Assembly (NCBI RefSeq): GCF_000975115.1
Contig: NZ_BBRE01000001.1
Location: forward strand, 1 to 64,000
Length of the DNA stretch: 64,000 nucleotides
Origin: Demequina oxidasica
Lineage (GTDB): Bacteria; Actinomycetota; Actinomycetes; Actinomycetales; Demequinaceae
Reading direction: 5' to 3'
Shown here: positions 22,146 to 31,517 of the stretch, in pieces
Layout: every line of letters begins with the position of its first letter
Numbering within the stretch: the first letter of the stretch is position 1
Program-made: the position numbers and the translations under genes
Notes under the pieces: generated by a model
The model's input: only the letters and a program-made list of their open reading frames with translations
Databases searched by the model: none
Told to the model about the DNA's origin: nothing

Positions 22146-24175
22146 AACTTCACGTCAAGATCCCCCAGATGATTACCGCCGAGGTGCGGCGCCTCACCTC
22201 GAGCCCTATGGCAATGATCGCCTTGTTTGCGCTCATGTGCGTGCCCATCCTCTACGGCGGGCTGTACCTGTGGGCCAACCAGGACCCGTACGCGCGGCTC
22301 GACCGAGTTCCCGCGGCGATCGTGGTCGAGGACACCGGCGCGAGCGTCGACGGCGCCCAGCGCGACTACGGCCAGGAAGTCGCGCAGGAACTTGTCGATG
22401 ACGGCCGCTTTGACTGGCACATCGTGGACACGGCCGATGCCACGACCGGCGTCGACGGCGCCACCTACGACTTCTCCGTGACGTTCCCGAGCGACTTCTC
22501 CGCCTCCCTCGCCTCGGCGTCGACCGAGGATCCTCACCAGGCGCAAGTGGTGCTGACCACCAACGACACGAACGCGTACCTTGCCTCCAGCATTGGCGAG
22601 CAGGCGGCGGAGGCCATCCGGGTGTCGATTGTGCAGAAGGTCAACGAAGAGGCCGCCAACCAGTTCCTGCTGGGCCTGTCGGATATCCGCGGTCAGCTCG
22701 TGGAAGCCGCGGAAGGCGCTACGCAATTGGTCGACGGCAGCGATGACGCGGAGGCGGGCTCCCAGCAACTCGCTGAGGGGACCTCCACCTTGTCCGACGG
22801 CGCGACCACGCTCGCGGGGGCCACGGACGATCTAGCCGCCGGGGCAAGGACACTCGCCGACGCGAACGACGCCCTAGCGGACGGCGCGAAAGCTCTCGCT
22901 GAGGCCAACCAGAAGTTGTCGAACGGGGCCTCCACGCTCGCGGACGGCATTCAGAAAGTGGCCGACGGCAACACTCTGCTCGCCACCAAGGCGGACGATG
23001 CCGCGGCCAAAGCAGACGCGGCGGTCGCCGAGTTGCCGCAGGCACGGCAGGCGATAGCCGACGAGCTCGCGGCCCAAGGACTGACTCAAGTTCAGATAGA
23101 CAAAGTACTTTCCGCGATCGACCCGTTAGGCGCAAAGATCAAGGACGGCAACGCCCAGGTCCAGGCCCTCGCCGTCCAGGTGGACCAACTCGCGACCGGC
23201 GCACGCGAGGCGGCAGCGGGCAGCGAACAACTCCGCGACGGGGCATCAACAGCGGCCGATGGCAGTTCCACCCTGAGTGACGGCGCCGCCAAGGCCGCCG
23301 CAGGTAGCGCCACGCTGAGCGACGGGGCAAGCGACACAGCCGACGGCGCGTCCTCGCTGTCCTCCGGGGCCTCCGATGCCGCTGATGGCGCCACCGACCT
23401 TGCCGCGGGCATCGTGACGCTTCATGACGGCACCGCGACGCTACGAGACGGACTCCAGGATGGAGTCACTCAAATACCAGACTCCTCGACGGAGCTGCGA
23501 GCGAACCAGGCGGAGACCATTGCTGACCCCGTGGGCCTGGAGAACTCCAGTGTGACCACTGCGGGCAACTACGGTGCCGGCCTGGCCCCCTTCTTCATCT
23601 CGCTGGCCGCCTGGATCGGCATCTATGCCCTGTTCCTGATCGTCAGGCCGGTCTCCCGTCGTGCCATCACCGCGCTGCACTCTCCCCTGCGCATCACGGC
23701 GGCAGGCTGGCTCACTCCAGGGCTACTGGGAGCAGCGCAGATGATTGGGCTGTTCGTCATCGTCTCCGGGGTGCTTGGCTTCGACGTTGCCAACCCTCTC
23801 GCGACTTACGGCCTCATGGCGCTGGCCTCGCTGACCTTTGCCGCGATGATCCTCGCACTCAACGTGTGGCTGGGATCCGTGGGGCAGTTCCTCGGTTTGG
23901 TGCTCATGGTGGTCCAGCTGGTGACGGCCGGTGGGACGTTCCCGTGGCAGACGCTACCTGGTCCATTGGCCGCCCTGCACCACGTCCTGCCTATGTCCTT
24001 CGCGGTGGATGGCATGAGGCAGACCATGTACGGCGGCAGCGCGACCACCGCATGGGGCGACGCCGGGGTGCTAGGGATTTGGCTGATCGCGTCGCTTGCA
24101 ATCGCAGCGATCGGCGTGGTGCGTATGACCCACCAGCGCACCCTGCGCGATCTGCAGCCCAGCCTGATCGGTTGA
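22142..24175 (+). CDS. YhgE/Pip-family membrane protein
   Basis: About 677 residues. One N-terminal membrane segment (MIALFALMCVPILYGGLYL), a long extracytoplasmic region of about 450 residues and five to six C-terminal membrane segments of the ABC-2/YhgE type. The outside part holds many degenerate repeats with L-x-DGA spacing, typical of YhgE/phage-infection-protein and likely helical. The GTG at 22142 couples it to the degenerate ABC-like gene; a longer frame reading through that gene is rejected. Family members include a phage-receptor protein and putative exporters; the substrate is unknown. Confidence 0.85.
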   Translation: MKLHVKIPQMITAEVRRLTSSPMAMIALFALMCVPILYGGLYLWANQDPYARLDRVPAAIVVEDTGASVDGAQRDYGQEVAQELVDDGRFDWHIVDTADATTGVDGATYDFSVTFPSDFSASLASASTEDPHQAQVVLTTNDTNAYLASSIGEQAAEAIRVSIVQKVNEEAANQFLLGLSDIRGQLVEAAEGATQLVDGSDDAEAGSQQLAEGTSTLSDGATTLAGATDDLAAGARTLADANDALADGAKALAEANQKLSNGASTLADGIQKVADGNTLLATKADDAAAKADAAVAELPQARQAIADELAAQGLTQVQIDKVLSAIDPLGAKIKDGNAQVQALAVQVDQLATGAREAAAGSEQLRDGASTAADGSSTLSDGAAKAAAGSATLSDGASDTADGASSLSSGASDAADGATDLAAGIVTLHDGTATLRDGLQDGVTQIPDSSTELRANQAETIADPVGLENSSVTTAGNYGAGLAPFFISLAAWIGIYALFLIVRPVSRRAITALHSPLRITAAGWLTPGLLGAAQMIGLFVIVSGVLGFDVANPLATYGLMALASLTFAAMILALNVWLGSVGQFLGLVLMVVQLVTAGGTFPWQTLPGPLAALHHVLPMSFAVDGMRQTMYGGSATTAWGDAGVLGIWLIASLAIAAIGVVRMTHQRTLRDLQPSLIG

Positions 24176-24188
24176 CTCCCGCCAGTCC

Positions 24189-24206
24189 CACCCGTGACGC
24201 CGGGTG
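24189..24206 (+). terminator. Weak hairpin after the YhgE/Pip gene
   Basis: CACCCG and CGGGTG form a 6-bp GC stem (24189-24194, 24201-24206) 13 bases after the stop. No T-tract follows, so it is a weak terminator candidate. Confidence 0.35.
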
Positions 24207-24263
24207 TGACGCCTCGCCGGGAACCAGCACGGGCCGTGCGATGGCCCCGTGTAACCTTGTGGA

Positions 24264-25493
24264 GTGACCACCAGCCGCCCAACGCCGGGCTCCCAAACGT
24301 CGTTGCGCGAGGCTAATCGCGCGCGAATCGTCGACGCGGTCAAGTTGCACGGTGGTCTGACGCAGGTGGAACTCGTGGGCGCCACGGGCCTGTCCCCCGC
24401 GACCGTCTCCAACATCGTCAAGGAACTCGCCGCACAGGGCATCCTGAACACCACTCAGTCCACCCGCAGCGGCCGGCGAGCACAGTTCGTCACCCTCGCC
24501 CACGAATTGGGGTTGGTGGGCGGAGTGCATATCGCGCAGCGACACCTGCGCGTGGTCATCGCCGATGTCGCGCAACAGGTAGTCGCCGAGCATCACCTGC
24601 CCCTCGCCAAAGACCACCGAGCGGACGCCGAACTCGGTCGCCTGGCACGAATGTTTGCGGACATGTTCGAGTCGCTGGACACCGACCTCAGCGAGATGCT
24701 GGCCGTGGGCGTCGCGATCGAGGCCCCCATCGACAAACGCACCGGGCTCATCTCGCGCCCAGGCATCATGCGCGGCTGGGACGGTGTCAACGTCTCCGAG
24801 TCCTTGGGAGAAGCTCTTAACTGCCGCGTTTTTGTGGACAACAACTGCAACCTCGGCGCGTTGGCCGAATACCGCCGTGGAGCCGCACGCCGCCGCGGCG
24901 ACATGATCTACATCAACGTCTCAGAGGGCATCGGTGCCGGAATCGTGCTGGGCGGAAAGGTGTGGCGCGGGCACCACGGCATTGCCGGAGAGCTCGGACA
25001 CGTCACCGTCGACGAGCAGGGACCGCTGTGCCGCTGCGGCAAACGTGGCTGCCTCGAGATGTACGTGGGCGCTTCCGCGATTATCGAGCCGCTGCGTTCC
25101 GACCGCCGCGGTCTCAAGCTTCAGGACGTAGTCAGCCGCGCCGTGGGCGGCGAGGCCAGATTCGTGCGCGCGATTGCCGACGTCGGCCACCTCATCGGCG
25201 TCGCTACCGCGGATCTATGCAACATCCTGGATCCTGAACGCGTCGTAGTCAGCGGCGACCTCGCGAACGCAGGCGAAATTCTGCTCGGTCCGCTGCGCCA
25301 CACCCTCGAGCGGTCCCTGCTGGTCGCTCCGGAGAACGCTCCCGAGGTCATCCAGGGGCAACTGGGTAACCGCGCTGAAGTACTCGGTGCCGTGAGTTAC
25401 GCGATCGATCAGCTCAGCGTGCTTACCGACAGCGCCGTCTCGGACAGCAAGCAGCGCGCTCACACCACGCACACCAAGGCCGTCGCTTCATGA
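24264..25493 (+). CDS. ROK-family transcriptional regulator
   Basis: A 409-residue NagC/XylR-type repressor. N-terminal winged helix-turn-helix (VELVGATGLSPATVSNIVKEL), then a ROK sugar-kinase-like domain with an ATP-phosphate loop region (GVAIEAP), DNNCN, and the zinc motif CRCGKRGCLEM. The GTG at 24264 is used. Its stop overlaps the sugar-binding protein gene as ATGA, so it is the first gene of the transport operon. Streptomyces xylFGH has a ROK regulator beside it, a precedent for control of xylose-type uptake, but the actual sugar is not shown. Confidence 0.9.
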   Translation: MTTSRPTPGSQTSLREANRARIVDAVKLHGGLTQVELVGATGLSPATVSNIVKELAAQGILNTTQSTRSGRRAQFVTLAHELGLVGGVHIAQRHLRVVIADVAQQVVAEHHLPLAKDHRADAELGRLARMFADMFESLDTDLSEMLAVGVAIEAPIDKRTGLISRPGIMRGWDGVNVSESLGEALNCRVFVDNNCNLGALAEYRRGAARRRGDMIYINVSEGIGAGIVLGGKVWRGHHGIAGELGHVTVDEQGPLCRCGKRGCLEMYVGASAIIEPLRSDRRGLKLQDVVSRAVGGEARFVRAIADVGHLIGVATADLCNILDPERVVVSGDLANAGEILLGPLRHTLERSLLVAPENAPEVIQGQLGNRAEVLGAVSYAIDQLSVLTDSAVSDSKQRAHTTHTKAVAS

Positions 25494-26614
25494 CGTCAGG
25501 AAATCTGCCGCCGGGGGCACCGCGCCCACGCGGGACAACGTTGGGCAGCGCCGCCCGAGCGGGCGGGGCTCGTATCGCAACGCTCGCACTCATCGCGCTC
25601 GCCCTGTCCGGCTGCGGTCCGAGTAGTGCCGACGACGGCTCTGGCGATGGCGGCCGAGTAGCCTTCCTGCTTCCGGAGTCCAAGACCACGCGCTACGAGG
25701 CCGTGGATCACCCCGTGTTCGAGGAGCGCCTGACGGAGGTCTGCCCCAGTTGCGACCTGATTTACTCCAATGCCGACGGCGATGCCTCCAAGCAGCAGCA
25801 GCAGGCCGAGTCCGCGCTGACCCAGGACATCGACGTCCTCGTCCTGGACGCGGTGGACTCCTCCGCGGCGAGGTCGATCGTGGTCGCCGCCAATGCGCGG
25901 GGCGTCCCCGTGATTGCCTACGACCGCGAGATAGCCGACGCGGACATCGCGTACTACGTGTCCTTCAACGGCGAGTCTGTGGGCGAATTGCAGGGCGTCG
26001 CGCTGGTGGACGGCATGACCTCGAACGGAGACGCTAACGGCGACATCATCATGATCAACGGCTCGCCCACAGACCCCAATGCACAGGACTTCAAGGACGG
26101 CGCCCATTCGGTGATCGACAAGTCAAACCTGAAGGTGATTGCAGAATACGACTCGCCCGACTGGAGCCCCGACAAGGCCCAGGAGTGGGCCGCCGGTCAA
26201 GTAGTGCAGCACGGAGACCGAATTGCGGGAGTATATGCCGCGAACGACGGCACCGCGGGAGGGGCGATCGCCGCGTTCAAAGCCGCCGGGGTCCACACAC
26301 TTCCCCCCGTCACGGGGCAGGACGGCGAACTCGCCGCTATTCAGCGCATCATCGCGGGAGATCAGTACATGACCGTGTACAAGGCCATTCCCACCCAGGC
26401 AAAGGCTGCGGCCGATGCTGCGTTTGAATTACTGACCGACGGTGCCGTGAGCGCTGGCCAAGACGTCCACGGGGTACGCACCACGCTGCTCGACCCGGTC
26501 TCGGTGACTAAGGACAACATCATGGACACCGTAGTTGCCGACGGCTTCTACACGGTCGACCAAATCTGCACCCCCGAGTACGCGTCCGCGTGTGCCGACG
26601 CCGGAATCGAATAG
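25490..26614 (+). CDS. xylF: Sugar ABC transporter substrate-binding lipoprotein, XylF-like
   Basis: A 374-residue type-1 periplasmic-binding-protein-fold lipoprotein. A lipobox LALSGC follows a Pro/Arg-rich N-terminus. The mature protein shows the family patterns LVLDAVDSSAARSIV, VIAYDREIADADIAYYVSFN, INGSPTDPNAQDF and YAANDGTAGGAIAAF, as in XylF/ChvE-type pentose-binding proteins. It delivers sugar to the membrane complex encoded next. Xylose is the closest guess by family and by the ROK/xylFGH gene order; other pentoses or fructose are possible. Confidence 0.85.
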   Translation: MTSGNLPPGAPRPRGTTLGSAARAGGARIATLALIALALSGCGPSSADDGSGDGGRVAFLLPESKTTRYEAVDHPVFEERLTEVCPSCDLIYSNADGDASKQQQQAESALTQDIDVLVLDAVDSSAARSIVVAANARGVPVIAYDREIADADIAYYVSFNGESVGELQGVALVDGMTSNGDANGDIIMINGSPTDPNAQDFKDGAHSVIDKSNLKVIAEYDSPDWSPDKAQEWAAGQVVQHGDRIAGVYAANDGTAGGAIAAFKAAGVHTLPPVTGQDGELAAIQRIIAGDQYMTVYKAIPTQAKAAADAAFELLTDGAVSAGQDVHGVRTTLLDPVSVTKDNIMDTVVADGFYTVDQICTPEYASACADAGIE

Positions 26615-26624
26615 GGAGGCACCA

Positions 26625-27428
26625 GTGCCCATCGAAGATCTCCACGTAGTGGAGGAAGTGCCGGTGTTCTCGCTGCGGGGCGTGACCAAAAACTTTGGGG
26701 CGGTCAAGGCGCTGCAAGGAGTGGACTTCGATGTCTACGCGGGTGAGGTCGTTGCCGTGGTGGGCGACAACGGAGCTGGAAAGACCACGCTTGTGAAGAT
26801 CTTGGCCGGGGACCACCGTGCCACCTCAGGCGAGGTCTTCCACCAAGGCGAACAGGTCACGATTGACTCCCCCGCTGACGCCCGTGAGCTCGGCATCGCC
26901 ACTGTCTTCCAGGACCTCGCACTGTGCGACAACCTCGACGTGGTCGCAAACCTGTTCCTCGGCCGCGAGGTGGGCGACATGGCCCTCGACGAGGTCGAGA
27001 TGGAGCAGCGAGCGTGGGCCCTCCTGCGCCAACTCTCCGCCAAGCTACCCACGGTTCGCACCCCGATCGCCTCGCTATCGGGCGGACAACGCCAAACTGT
27101 CGCAATCGCACGCTCACTCGTCGGAGACCCAGCCGTGGTGGTGCTGGACGAGCCCACCGCCGCACTTGGAGTGGCCCAGACCGCGGAGGTACTCAATTTG
27201 ATCGAGCGCCTGCGTGAGAACGGTCTCGGCGTGGTCCTGATCAGCCACAACATGGCGGATGTGCAGGCCGTCGCCGACCGCGTCGTGGTGCTTCGACTGG
27301 GCAAGAACAACGGTGAGTTCCGTGTTCCGGACGTGAGTTACGAGCAAATCATCGCAGCGATCACCGGCGCCACCGATAACGCCGTCAGCCGCCGCGCGCA
27401 AGCATCTACGGAAGGCCCGCAGGCATGA
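26625..27428 (+). CDS. xylG: Sugar ABC transporter ATPase, XylG/FrcA-like
   Basis: A 267-residue single ABC ATPase domain, shorter than the duplicated E. coli XylG and like the single-domain Streptomyces form. Walker A GDNGAGKTT, signature LSGGQ, Walker B VVVLDEPTAALG, and H-loop LISHN are all intact. The GTG at 26625 has a GGGAGG site upstream; an earlier in-frame ATG lies inside xylF and is rejected. It overlaps the permease gene by four bases and energises uptake. Confidence 0.9.
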   Translation: MPIEDLHVVEEVPVFSLRGVTKNFGAVKALQGVDFDVYAGEVVAVVGDNGAGKTTLVKILAGDHRATSGEVFHQGEQVTIDSPADARELGIATVFQDLALCDNLDVVANLFLGREVGDMALDEVEMEQRAWALLRQLSAKLPTVRTPIASLSGGQRQTVAIARSLVGDPAVVVLDEPTAALGVAQTAEVLNLIERLRENGLGVVLISHNMADVQAVADRVVVLRLGKNNGEFRVPDVSYEQIIAAITGATDNAVSRRAQASTEGPQA

Positions 27429-28663
27429 CGACGCCAACCACCGGCAGCAACCGCGTCGTGACAGCCACCTCCAAACAGCGCCGCATCGGCGACTCGTTGC
27501 TCGCCTTCAAACAGCGCCTCAGCGACGGCGACTTGGGATCGACCCCCGTCGTCATCGGCCTGGTCATCATCTGGGTGGTCTTTCAGATCCTCAACCCCAC
27601 CTTCCTGACGGCTCCCAACCTCGTGAACCTGGCTTTGCAGTGCGCTGCGGTCGGCACCATCTCGATTGGAGTGGTACTGGTACTGCTGCTCGGTCAGATC
27701 GACCTCTCCGTGGGGTCAATCAGCGGCCTCGCCGCCGCGATCCTGGGCGTGACGTTCGTGCAATGGGACTGGCCCGTCGTTGCGTCGATCATTGTCGCGC
27801 TGCTCGCCGGCGCCGCGATTGGCGCGTTCTACGGCTTCCTCTACACGCGCTTTGGTGTTCCCACGTTCATCATCACGCTTGCCGGCCTGCTCGGCGTGCT
27901 TGGTCTTCAGTTGTGGGTGCTGGGCGACGATGGTTCCATCAACCTTCCTTTTGACTCGTGGATCGTGCGCTTCGCACAACAAATGTTCCTGCCCGACGTC
28001 GTCTCCTACATTGCCGCCGTCGCAGCCGCCGGCCTGTACTTCTGGGTCACTTTCCGGGCGCAACGCCGCCGAGCCGCTGCGGGGCTGGGCTCCATGCACA
28101 TCACCGAGACTGCCATCCGCGCGCTCTCGCTTCTTCTCCTGCTGGGCTTCGGGTCTTGGTACCTGAACAAGGACCGTGGGATTGGGCTCATGTTCGTGCT
28201 GTTCGTCATGCTCGTGGTGTGCGCCAACTACATGCTGACCCGCACTAAGTGGGGCCGCTCGGTCTATGCCGTAGGCGGCAATGTCGAGGCAGCACGCCGT
28301 GCGGGGATCCGCGTCAATCGCGTCTACATCTCCGTGTTTATGGCGGCGACCACGTTCGCGGCGCTCGGAGGAATTCTGGCTGCGGCGCGCCTGGCGGCCG
28401 CCAATCAGAGCTCGGGCGGCAGTGACGTCAACCTGACGGCAATCGCCGCGGCCGTCATCGGCGGCACCAGCCTGTTTGGCGGGCGCGGGTCAGCCTGGTC
28501 GGCGCTGCTTGGCATCGTGGTCATCATGTCGATCTCAAGCGGCCTGACGCTGCTCAGCCTCGACTCGTCCGTGCGCTACATGGTCACCGGCGCGGTGCTA
28601 CTTCTCGCGGTGATCGTGGACGCCATCTCGCGCCGCTCGCGGGCCGTTCACGGTATCGCCTAG
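27425..28663 (+). CDS. xylH: Sugar ABC transporter permease, XylH-like
   Basis: A 412-residue inner membrane permease of the ribose/xylose class with about ten membrane segments. The conserved LLLGQIDLSVGSISGL segment near residue 85 and the late NLTAIAAAVIGGTSLFGGRGS stretch identify the BPD-2 carbohydrate permease family. It starts with ATGA overlap on xylG. Its stop codon lies between the arms of a 14-bp inverted repeat shared with the 3' end of the transaldolase gene. Confidence 0.92.
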   Translation: MTTPTTGSNRVVTATSKQRRIGDSLLAFKQRLSDGDLGSTPVVIGLVIIWVVFQILNPTFLTAPNLVNLALQCAAVGTISIGVVLVLLLGQIDLSVGSISGLAAAILGVTFVQWDWPVVASIIVALLAGAAIGAFYGFLYTRFGVPTFIITLAGLLGVLGLQLWVLGDDGSINLPFDSWIVRFAQQMFLPDVVSYIAAVAAAGLYFWVTFRAQRRRAAAGLGSMHITETAIRALSLLLLLGFGSWYLNKDRGIGLMFVLFVMLVVCANYMLTRTKWGRSVYAVGGNVEAARRAGIRVNRVYISVFMAATTFAALGGILAAARLAAANQSSGGSDVNLTAIAAAVIGGTSLFGGRGSAWSALLGIVVIMSISSGLTLLSLDSSVRYMVTGAVLLLAVIVDAISRRSRAVHGIA

Positions 28664-28699
28664 CTCCCCGAGTTGCTTCGGTGCGGGCGATACCGTGAA
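28647..28699. terminator. 14-bp inverted repeat between convergent xylH and tal
   Basis: Perfect 14-base arms (28647-28660 and 28686-28699) with a 25-base loop; the left arm includes the end of xylH, and the loop holds its stop. Without a T-tract on either side, it could form a bidirectional terminator-type hairpin between the convergent genes. Confidence 0.6.
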
Positions 28700-28713
28700 T
28701 GGCGATGCGGAAT

Positions 28714-29826
28714 TTAGCCCTTGAGGGATTTCTCGATGCCGTCGAGCAGGCCCTGCCACGCGTCCGAGAAACTCTTAACACCCTGGTCCTCGAGCAACTG
28801 CGTGACCTCAGCCATATTGACTCCCGCATCGGCGAGCCCGGACATGACCGCGTGAGCGGATTCGTAGGTGCCCTTGATGGTGTCGGAGAAGTGGTCCTGG
28901 CCCGCCGCGGCAACCGCGTCGATCGTGGCCTGAGGCATCGTGTTGACGACGTCTTCGGTCACCAACTCGTCCACGTACATAGTGGGCGGGTAGTCCGGGT
29001 TCTTGACCCCAGTTGAGGCCCACAGCAGTCGCTGGGGGTGTGCGCCCTCGTCCGCGAGCGCCCTCCAACGGTCAGACTCCATCACGCCTTCAAAGTGCTC
29101 GTACGCCAGGCGTCCACTTGCAATGCCCGCGGTCCCCCGCAGCTCGGCGTTCGGCCCCGCTTCTCCCAGTCGGTTGTCCACCTCGGAGTCGATGCGGCTG
29201 ATGAAGAACGACGCGACCGACTCGATGCGCGACAGGTCGAGACCGTTGGCCTTGGCATCCTCAAGACCGAGCAGGAAGGCCTCGAGGACCTCCTTGTAGC
29301 GTTCCGGGGAGAAGATCAGCGTGACGTTGACGGAGATACCCTGACCCAACACGGCGCGGATCGCTGGCAGACCCTCCTTGGTCGCGGGAATCTTGATCAG
29401 CACGTTGGGGCGGTCGACCAGCCAGTGCAGCTGGCGAGCCTCGGCGATGGTCTTGGCGGTGTCACGAGCATAGAACGGGCTCACCTCGATCGACACGCGG
29501 CCGTCCACCCCGCTGGTGCGCTCGTAGGTCTCGCCCAGCACGTCGCATGCCCCGCGGACGTCGGCCGTGGTCATCATGCGCACTGCCTCGCCTACCGTCA
29601 CCTCGCGCTCGCGCAGGTCCGCGAGTTGACGGTCGTAGTCCGTCGTGTCCGGGTCGCCAATTGACTTGGCAAAGATGCTGGGGTTGGACGTCACCCCCAC
29701 GATGTGATGTTCGGCAACGTCCGCCGCCAACGAGCCGGTATTCAGACGCTCACGTGACAAGTCATCAAGCCAAATGGATACGCCAGCCTTTGATAGGTGC
29801 TTTAGTGCTGCAGAGTGCTCGGACAC
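28714..29826 (-). CDS. tal: Transaldolase
   Basis: Transfers a dihydroxyacetone unit between sugar phosphates in the pentose phosphate pathway. 370 residues, the usual actinobacterial length. The Schiff-base lysine is in NVLIKIPATKEG, and the GVTSNPSIFAK and SRIDSEVDNRLG motifs are intact. The GTG at 29826 has a GGAGGA site in front. It converges with xylH, and the zwf and gnd genes lie 2-4 kb further on, giving a pentose phosphate set. Confidence 0.96.
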   Translation of the reverse strand: MSEHSAALKHLSKAGVSIWLDDLSRERLNTGSLAADVAEHHIVGVTSNPSIFAKSIGDPDTTDYDRQLADLREREVTVGEAVRMMTTADVRGACDVLGETYERTSGVDGRVSIEVSPFYARDTAKTIAEARQLHWLVDRPNVLIKIPATKEGLPAIRAVLGQGISVNVTLIFSPERYKEVLEAFLLGLEDAKANGLDLSRIESVASFFISRIDSEVDNRLGEAGPNAELRGTAGIASGRLAYEHFEGVMESDRWRALADEGAHPQRLLWASTGVKNPDYPPTMYVDELVTEDVVNTMPQATIDAVAAAGQDHFSDTIKGTYESAHAVMSGLADAGVNMAEVTQLLEDQGVKSFSDAWQGLLDGIEKSLKG

Positions 29827-29898
29827 TTGTCCTCCATGATTACGGGATGAAAATACGGGGTAATGAAGTCTGTGTGGTGAAGGGGCTACGTCACCAGG

Positions 29899-30072
29899 CT
29901 ATTCGGTATCGCTGTCGTCCTCAGTCTCGAACTTGCGCGACTGCTCCTTAGTGACGGTGCGGACGGCGCTGGCCTCAGCATCGTCTTCCCCCTTGCCCAT
30001 CTGCTTTTCAGCTTCTTTGATCTCTTCGTGGTCTTCAACGTGCTTCTCTGACCGGTCGTGGCTCTCTGGCAT
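29899..30072 (-). CDS. Small acidic hypothetical protein
   Basis: A 57-residue, very hydrophilic and strongly charged protein (many Glu, Asp, Lys; EEIKEAEKQMGKGEDD, FETEDDSDTE), predicted disordered or a helix. The ATG at 30072 has a GAGGTG ribosome site, which supports it as a real gene over the longer frame. It is divergent from a stress-type dehydrogenase gene. No family is recognised. A role in stress response is suggested only by neighbours. Confidence 0.5.
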   Translation of the reverse strand: MPESHDRSEKHVEDHEEIKEAEKQMGKGEDDAEASAVRTVTKEQSRKFETEDDSDTE

Positions 30073-30266
30073 GACGCTCACCTCTCGCATATGGGTCGTG
30101 CACCGGGCGGGCACGCCTGGCACACCCTCAGGTCTAGCACGCCCGCACCACCGTGGGTCAATTTCCGCAGAGGGCGAAATAAGCAACCTTCGCCGTGCAA
30201 CCTGGAGTGCTTCTCCTTAATCTGAAACTGCTGAGGGACTGCACCTTGTATCTGAAAGGAATCACA

Positions 30267-31163
30267 ATGACTGACGATCAGTTGGCACTCACCGACCCTT
30301 CAAAACGGTTCTCGCACATCAAGCCTCAGCGCCAGCGGCAAAGCGTTCCCGGCATAGATGCACGCCTGGATCCGAAGCCCGACCACGGAGAAGAGTCCTA
30401 CCGCGGAACTGAGCGGCTTACGGGTCGCAAGGCTCTCATCACCGGAGGCGACTCGGGAATCGGCGCAGCAGTCGCCATCGCTTTCGCGAGGGAGGGAGCC
30501 GACGTCGCACTCAACTACCTTCCTAGCGAGCAAGTAGATGCCGACCACATTGCCGAGGTGATCAGGTCCGAAGGACGTATTGCCGAACTCATTCCCGGAG
30601 ATATCAGGGACCGTGACTTCTGCGCGGAACTCGTGTCGACGGCGGCCGATGCACTGGGTGGCTTGGACATTGTCGTCAACAACGCCGGGCACCAGATCTT
30701 TACGGAAGACCTAGAGGACCTTGACGATGAGCAGTTTGATCGGACGATGAAGACCAACCTCTACGCCATGCATTGGATCACCCGCGCGGCACTTACCTAC
30801 CTGCAACCGGGCTCAACCATCATCAACACCACGTCAGTTCAGGCGTACAAGCCGTCCCCAATTCTGGTGGACTACGCCACCACTAAGGCTGGCATCAATG
30901 GCTTCACCAAGGGGCTCGCAATGCAGCTTGCCCCGCGGGGCATCAGGGTAAACGCGGTGGCACCCGGGCCTATCTGGACGGTGTTGCAGGTCACCGACGG
31001 ACAACCTCAGGACAAGATTGAGCACTTTGGCGAGAACACAGCATTGGGCCGCATGGGCCAGCCAGTAGAACTCGCTCCTGCCTACGTATTCCTGGCGTCA
31101 CCAGAGTCCAGTTATGTGGTGGGCGAGACCATCAACGTGAACGGTGGCCTGCCTACGCCATGA
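30267..31163 (+). CDS. SDR-family oxidoreductase, general-stress/YghA-like
   Basis: A 298-residue classical short-chain dehydrogenase with an N-terminal extension of about 50 residues (PSKRFSHIKPQRQRQSVPG...) like YghA and Bacillus general stress protein 39. TGGDSGIG cofactor loop at residues 59-66, NNAG motif, and catalytic YATTK with upstream serine in TTSVQAY. The tail ends in NGGLPTP as in this group. The start has an AAAGGA site. Substrate unknown, cytoplasmic. Confidence 0.88.
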   Translation: MTDDQLALTDPSKRFSHIKPQRQRQSVPGIDARLDPKPDHGEESYRGTERLTGRKALITGGDSGIGAAVAIAFAREGADVALNYLPSEQVDADHIAEVIRSEGRIAELIPGDIRDRDFCAELVSTAADALGGLDIVVNNAGHQIFTEDLEDLDDEQFDRTMKTNLYAMHWITRAALTYLQPGSTIINTTSVQAYKPSPILVDYATTKAGINGFTKGLAMQLAPRGIRVNAVAPGPIWTVLQVTDGQPQDKIEHFGENTALGRMGQPVELAPAYVFLASPESSYVVGETINVNGGLPTP

Positions 31164-31172
31164 TGGACATCA

Positions 31173-31517
31173 TCAGCGCAGCAACTGCTCCACCATCCAC
31201 CCCACCGACAGAAGCCCAACGGCAATACTGCCGGCAGCAATCAGGGTGAGTCGAATGTGTGGAGACTCCAAACTGGAGAGCGCTCGCTGAGAGACCGAAC
31301 CGTCGGAATGTGCGGCCCGTGAATACGCTCGGCTGGCAGAAGCGTGCACCACCACGGCCAGCGCAACTGCACACAGCGCCACCAGGACTACGCCCACCCC
31401 AAATTGCTGTGCCAAACCACGCGCAGCAACGACCGCCGCCAGACCCACCTGCAGCGCGGTGCGGCGCCAGGCGAGTAGCGTCTCCTCCGCCGCGCGCTGT
31501 CGACCACGTGCGCTCAT
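31173..31517 (-). CDS. DUF202-family small membrane protein
   Basis: A 114-residue protein with the DUF202 N-terminal motif (ETLLAWRRTALQVGL) and about three membrane segments. It overlaps the next DUF202 gene upstream by four bases, so the two are coupled and may form a heteromer. The family's function is unknown; E. coli relatives include YidH. It converges with the SDR gene, ten bases apart. Confidence 0.75.
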   Translation of the reverse strand: MSARGRQRAAEETLLAWRRTALQVGLAAVVAARGLAQQFGVGVVLVALCAVALAVVVHASASRAYSRAAHSDGSVSQRALSSLESPHIRLTLIAAGSIAVGLLSVGWMVEQLLR

